Source of the DNA: CAYXVU01 sp964468725
Lineage (GTDB): Bacteria; Acidobacteriota; Blastocatellia; UBA7656
Assembly (NCBI GenBank): GCA_964468725.1
Contig: CAYXVU010000266.1
Span: 1 to 7,782 of the forward strand
Direction: 5' to 3'
Length of the DNA: 7,782 nt
The notes under the pieces are model-generated. The model saw only the letters and a list, made by a program, of their open reading frames with translations. It was not told the DNA's origin and ran no database searches. Positions 4,130 to 7,782 of this stretch are shown here, in pieces (position 1 is the first letter of the stretch; each line of letters starts with the position of its first letter). The translations under genes and the position numbers were made by a program.

Positions 4130-6421
4130 ATGTCGGTTATCAAGCTTCAGTCTGAACCTGCTGAAGAGCCAACGCCCGCTGCCACGCCTTCATCTGATTG
4201 CGAACGACTGAAGAGCATCGGGTTATTCCGAAACTATGCGTTGGCAGGCGCAGCAGGCTTCCTCTTACTCAGTTTGATTGAACTCGTTGATTTGAATATC
4301 AAGCTGACGCCGGTGTTCAATTCATTCAGTGATCGGCTCGTTCTCGCAGCTTACGCCAGCTTGAATCTGTTCGTCGGAGCTATCATCGGCGCGTTGATTT
4401 GGTTGTTCGCGCGTCTCTTATCACTGGTCAAAAATAGCCTGGTACGGCTACTTGCGCCAATCCAACGACTGCCTTCGCTTCATAATCTTGTCGCAGGGCT
4501 GTTGGTAACCGGACTCGCAGCGATTCTGCTCAATCAGTACCCGCGCATCAATCAATATGTCATCGGCTTAATCAGAGAGTTAGAAAAATTCGACGCCTTG
4601 CGAAATACGCTTCTCAATCATGAACGCGCAGCCTCATATTTGCTGATCTATGGTTTCCTGATCGCGGCTTCCCTCTTATGGATGATCTCGCGTTTGCTCT
4701 CACCGAGCCGCGGGCTTCGCGCTTTGTGGATGGTTGCGCTCATTACGATCATCGCTTTTGCCTACTATGTTGACTCCCGCGTCGAAGTGCTGTTGTATGA
4801 ATACTCATTGCATCAATCAATGTATTTGCTCAACGCCGCAGCCGCCATCGCGTTTATGACATCTCTCTACTTTTTCAATTCAGGCTGGCAGGCAAGGCTG
4901 ACGCCATCAATCAAACAAAAGCCGCTCTTCATCATTGCCTTGCTGCTCTTCGTTTCGGCGCTCGGCTTCACCTTCGTACACTTTGGCAGCGACCACAATT
5001 TGAAGACGCAGGTTTTTTTTCGTTCGACGCAAGCGAAACAGAATTTCAAGATAGTATGGTATTTGCTCGACTTTGATCGCGATGGATATTCAAGGCTTTT
5101 GGATGGCGGCGATGCAGACGATTTCAATGCAGCCATCAATCCCGATGCGATAGAGCAGATCGGAGACGGCATTGATAACAATGGACTCGGCGGTGATTTG
5201 ACGAAAGAGGAAGTGGCGAGGTGGCGAGATGAGAGCCTCGCCGAGCGGCCTTTGCCCAATCCGTCGGCGCGCAAATTTAACGTCTTATACTTCTTCATTG
5301 ATACGGTGCGCGCCGATCATCTGAGCGCCTATGGCTACCCTCGCAAAACGACGCCGAACATTGACAAACTTGCCGAACGCTCGACCGTCTTCGAATATGG
5401 GTTCTCTCCCGCAGCGCGAACGGCGGAAGCCATTCCGCGCTTCATGCAATCCTCCTATTGGGATGCGAACATTGATAGCTGGACGGAAATTTTAATGCGC
5501 AACGGCTACAGTCTTTCTCTCTTTCCCGGACGCCGCGCATGGGATCGCTACAAAAAGATGTTTCCGATCATCATCAAAGAATCAAAAGGGAAGCCCTTAA
5601 AAGAGAATATTGATATCGTCATCGAAAAGTTGAGCGCGGAGCCGAAAGACCAGCCCTTCTGTGCCTATGTCTACGTTCCCGACCCGCACCTGCCCTACAT
5701 CAAGCATGCCAATTTCGACTTCGGCCCTTCAAAGTCTGATCTGTACGATGGCGAGTTAGCCTATACCGATTATCATCTGGGCAGATTGTTTGATTGGATG
5801 CAGCAAACCGGACGCTTTGAAGATACGATGGTCATTATCATGTCCGATCATGGAGAATCGCTTGGCGAACGCGATGTCTATCGCCACGCTTCACAGCTTT
5901 ATAATGAGCAGACGCGCGTTCCAATGATCGTCTACGTGCCAAATCTACCGCCGCGCCGCGTTCGGGAAGTGGTCAGCACGATTGATCTCGGTGCGACCAT
6001 TTTAGATGTCAATGGCATCGAATACCCGAATAGCTACGTTGGCGTCGGCCTGTTACCGTTGATGCGCGGCGAATCACTGGCACATCCGCCCATTTATGCC
6101 GAACAGACGTTTGAAGAGAAATCCCACTACGTCAGACCGGAGCAACAGGTCAATCCGGAACGGAAGAAATATATGGTCGTCTCTCCCGATCATTTCAAAA
6201 TGATCTTCAATCGTGATGTCTTCACCTTTGAACTATACGATTTGCAAAATGACCCAAAAGAGGAGCGCAATCTCTATAACCGATTACCCGAAAAAGCTGC
6301 CGAGATGAAACGCTTGGTCTTGCGCTATGTGGATTTGCTTACGGCATTGCGACCGCCGGAGGCAGACGAAGGCCGGTACTCCCGCACCAGCGGCGCTGAT
6401 GGCGATAAAGTGGAAGACTAA
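4130..6421 (+). CDS. Membrane-anchored sulfatase/phosphotransferase-family protein with MopE-like loop
   Basis: A 763-residue protein in three parts. After a short Pro/Glu-rich tail, about seven hydrophobic segments (near 34-54, 70-98, 117-135, 167-188, 198-214, 231-250, 264-284) form a membrane domain. Residues 313-358 form an acidic Asp/Gly/Asn loop (DFDRDGYS, GGDADD, GDGIDNN) like the MopE-type metal-binding repeat, but without its usual cysteines. A sulfatase-family domain follows from about 384: DTVRADHLSAYGYPRKTTPN (391-410) with D391, candidate nucleophile T431, SDHGESLGE with D573 and H574, and HASQLYNEQTRVPMI. The layout recalls LtaS or phosphoethanolamine transferases, with the catalytic domain probably outside the cytoplasmic membrane. 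The usual Cys/Ser-x-Pro-Ser formylglycine motif is absent, so a phosphotransferase or phosphohydrolase on glycan or lipid is more likely than a sulfatase. It has its own promoter and converges on a flippase gene. Confidence 0.85.
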   Translation: MSVIKLQSEPAEEPTPAATPSSDCERLKSIGLFRNYALAGAAGFLLLSLIELVDLNIKLTPVFNSFSDRLVLAAYASLNLFVGAIIGALIWLFARLLSLVKNSLVRLLAPIQRLPSLHNLVAGLLVTGLAAILLNQYPRINQYVIGLIRELEKFDALRNTLLNHERAASYLLIYGFLIAASLLWMISRLLSPSRGLRALWMVALITIIAFAYYVDSRVEVLLYEYSLHQSMYLLNAAAAIAFMTSLYFFNSGWQARLTPSIKQKPLFIIALLLFVSALGFTFVHFGSDHNLKTQVFFRSTQAKQNFKIVWYLLDFDRDGYSRLLDGGDADDFNAAINPDAIEQIGDGIDNNGLGGDLTKEEVARWRDESLAERPLPNPSARKFNVLYFFIDTVRADHLSAYGYPRKTTPNIDKLAERSTVFEYGFSPAARTAEAIPRFMQSSYWDANIDSWTEILMRNGYSLSLFPGRRAWDRYKKMFPIIIKESKGKPLKENIDIVIEKLSAEPKDQPFCAYVYVPDPHLPYIKHANFDFGPSKSDLYDGELAYTDYHLGRLFDWMQQTGRFEDTMVIIMSDHGESLGERDVYRHASQLYNEQTRVPMIVYVPNLPPRRVREVVSTIDLGATILDVNGIEYPNSYVGVGLLPLMRGESLAHPPIYAEQTFEEKSHYVRPEQQVNPERKKYMVVSPDHFKMIFNRDVFTFELYDLQNDPKEERNLYNRLPEKAAEMKRLVLRYVDLLTALRPPEADEGRYSRTSGADGDKVED

Positions 6422-6449
6422 AATTATCGTGATTGCAAAAGAGAACCCT

Positions 6450-6519
6450 TGGTTGAGCGGCGGTCTCTGACCGCCGTGCTCGTCCGAAAGGTCGGCGGTC
6501 AGAGACCGCCGCTCAACCA
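6450..6519. repeat. Perfect 27-bp-arm palindrome between convergent genes
   Basis: Arms 6450-6476 and 6493-6519 are exact inverse complements over 27 bases around a 16-base centre. Each arm also contains its own hairpin, CGGCGGTC and GACCGCCG around a three-base loop (6458-6476 and 6493-6511), so the element can form one long stem or two short ones. It lies 29 bases after the membrane sulfatase-like stop and 46 bases from the flippase stop, so it could act as a bidirectional terminator or mRNA 3'-end stabiliser. No strong T-run follows on either strand. The GC-rich, nested symmetry is typical of dispersed REP- or MITE-like elements. Confidence 0.85.
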
Positions 6520-6564
6520 TCTCATATTGATTCGCAACTCGGTATTATGTGCAGCGTGGAAACG

Positions 6565-7782
6565 TCATCGCTTGATGATCTTCTTGATGGCCTGAAGCTC
6601 CGACTTGCTCACCTCCCCTGTCAGCCATAGCGCCACCACATATAAAGCCGATAAACCGATGTGTTGCACCAATATCAGAACCTTTGATGTCGGCGTAAAG
6701 ATCAACGATGCGGCAAAGATTAACGCCGCACTTCCAACAATTTTGACGAACGAAGCGAGCGGTAAAATGGCTTGATAATATCGAAACAAATAGATGCCGC
6801 AGATCGTCGCGCCCGTGAACATCGCCATCGTCGTCGCTACCCCTGCGCCAGTGATGCCGAAGCGCGGGATCAATACAGCGTTCAGCAATGCGCTCACTGT
6901 CAGCGTGAGTCCGCCAATTAGTAGAGAGACGTTCGGATGACCGCTTGCCGTGATGATCGTTGTCATTACATGCAACAGGCCGAAAAACAGCATGCCAAAG
7001 GCGATGAAACCGAGAGCCCTCGCCCCCGCCTGATAATCCGCTGGATATACGACTCGCAACGATTCGGCGGCGTTAGCCGATAACAACGTTGCTACCAGCG
7101 CCATAATCATCAAGCTGTAGCGCACGGTGTTGGAAATGTAATTGCGCGTCCTCTGCTCGTCGTTGGCAAACGTCGCTTCGGAGATTAGAGGAAAGATCAC
7201 AAAGGTGATCGAAATAATGATCTGATAAGTCAAATTAGCGAGATTGACGGCGGCGCTATAGTAAGCAGAATTTTCGCTGGCCATCATCGCATCGGTTGAT
7301 GATAGCGATTTGATCAAAATCAAATCCACCTTTTGCAAAAGATTCAGTAACAAGGTGAAGAGCAGGAGATAAGTTTGAAACTTCAACAGATCTGCGGTGC
7401 GCACATCACCCTGGCGCTCTCCACCGCGCGCGAGCATTACCGAAATCGCCAGCACACTCGCTGCCGCCAGTGCAAAACCGCCTACCCCGCCCGCCACTCC
7501 GTATCCCAACCATACCAAAATAACGATGAAGCACAGTTTCAATGTCGAATAGGTAACATCGAGTCCGGCTTGTGCAAAGAAGCGTTTCTGCCCGTTGAAG
7601 TAACCGGTGAATACGGCATAGAACGAGTAGGCTAGAGTAATCAGTGCGGCAAGCCGCAAATAATTCACTAACCGCGCGTCATTCAGATAATCTGCGATGC
7701 TTGGCGCGAGCAGAAAGAAACCGAGCGTTACACCGCTGCCGATGACCGCCTGCAACTTCAGCGATTTTGCTTTAACGGCATT
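6565..7782 (-). CDS. Polysaccharide flippase (Wzx/MurJ/MATE-like), N-terminus beyond the right edge
   Basis: A polytopic membrane protein of the MOP flippase superfamily, the group that moves lipid-linked oligosaccharides across the inner membrane. The frame is open to the window edge: an internal TTG at 7755 is not the start, since nine more codons (NAVKAKSLK) are in frame upstream. 405 residues are present; flippases of this group are usually about 420-500, so the first few helices are probably missing. Family-like features include LLLFTLLLNLLQKVDLILIK, the segment ITFVIFPLISEATF, and FGITGAGVATTMAMF before the last helices. The C-terminus is a short basic tail ending IKKIIKR. It converges on the membrane sulfatase-like gene across the palindrome. 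Its presence suggests that the neighbouring AP-superfamily enzymes may act on a surface glycan. The specific cargo cannot be read. Confidence 0.85.
   Translation of the reverse strand, partial: NAVKAKSLKLQAVIGSGVTLGFFLLAPSIADYLNDARLVNYLRLAALITLAYSFYAVFTGYFNGQKRFFAQAGLDVTYSTLKLCFIVILVWLGYGVAGGVGGFALAAASVLAISVMLARGGERQGDVRTADLLKFQTYLLLFTLLLNLLQKVDLILIKSLSSTDAMMASENSAYYSAAVNLANLTYQIIISITFVIFPLISEATFANDEQRTRNYISNTVRYSLMIMALVATLLSANAAESLRVVYPADYQAGARALGFIAFGMLFFGLLHVMTTIITASGHPNVSLLIGGLTLTVSALLNAVLIPRFGITGAGVATTMAMFTGATICGIYLFRYYQAILPLASFVKIVGSAALIFAASLIFTPTSKVLILVQHIGLSALYVVALWLTGEVSKSELQAIKKIIKR

Noticed and set aside
4867..5298. A 143-codon minus-strand frame inside the membrane sulfatase-like gene
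   Set aside because: Serine/lysine-rich antisense product with no ribosome-binding site or recognisable motif; it overlaps a well-supported gene.
6284..6520. A 78-codon minus-strand frame across the palindrome
   Set aside because: It starts inside the palindrome and ends antisense to the sulfatase-like gene; its coding look comes from the GC-rich repeat.

Overview
The window looks like ordinary chromosome from a free-living Gram-negative bacterium of moderate GC content. The intergenic palindromes, the membrane-anchored 'sulfatase' with a MopE-like metal-binding loop and the housekeeping mix would fit Acidobacteriota (Blastocatellia-like). That placement is an inference from style, not from a marker gene. 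There is no phage, plasmid or insertion-sequence signature and no CRISPR array.

Left part (1-861, minus strand): a small accessory operon. It starts with a GTG-initiated PD-(D/E)XK nuclease-fold protein of the type related to group I intron homing endonucleases. Its stop codon overlaps (ATGA) the start of a small gene. That small gene has an in-frame TGA at codon 60, after which the frame stays open and protein-like for 53 more codons. A compact hairpin lies at the distance expected of a bacterial SECIS element. A third gene begins at the left edge behind a Shine-Dalgarno sequence.

Centre left (855-2207): housekeeping. tRNA-Arg(CCU) is on the plus strand with its own promoter. On the minus strand are apt (purine salvage), acylphosphatase with a sigma-70-type promoter, and tRNA-Pro(CGG) with both a strong promoter and an intrinsic terminator. 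The most likely apt start is an internal GTG behind a clear ribosome-binding site.

Right part (2237-7782): three genes that may concern the cell envelope. A 555-residue soluble alkaline-phosphatase-superfamily phosphodiesterase (minus) is divergent from a 763-residue polytopic membrane protein with a C-terminal sulfatase/phosphotransferase domain (plus). The latter converges on a polysaccharide flippase (minus) that runs off the right edge. A perfect 27-bp-arm palindrome sits between the two convergent genes. Two AP-superfamily enzymes and a Wzx/MurJ-like flippase side by side suggest surface glycan export and modification, but no glycosyltransferase is visible here to confirm it.

Non-coding structure is rich. 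Two intergenic regions (1553-1632 and 3906-4017) share an arrangement of a 10-11-bp AT-rich motif repeated twice at a 14-bp period and bracketed by inverted copies. No gene-free stretch exceeds 300 bases; the longest, 3905-4129, holds one of these repeat structures and the promoter of the membrane sulfatase-like gene.
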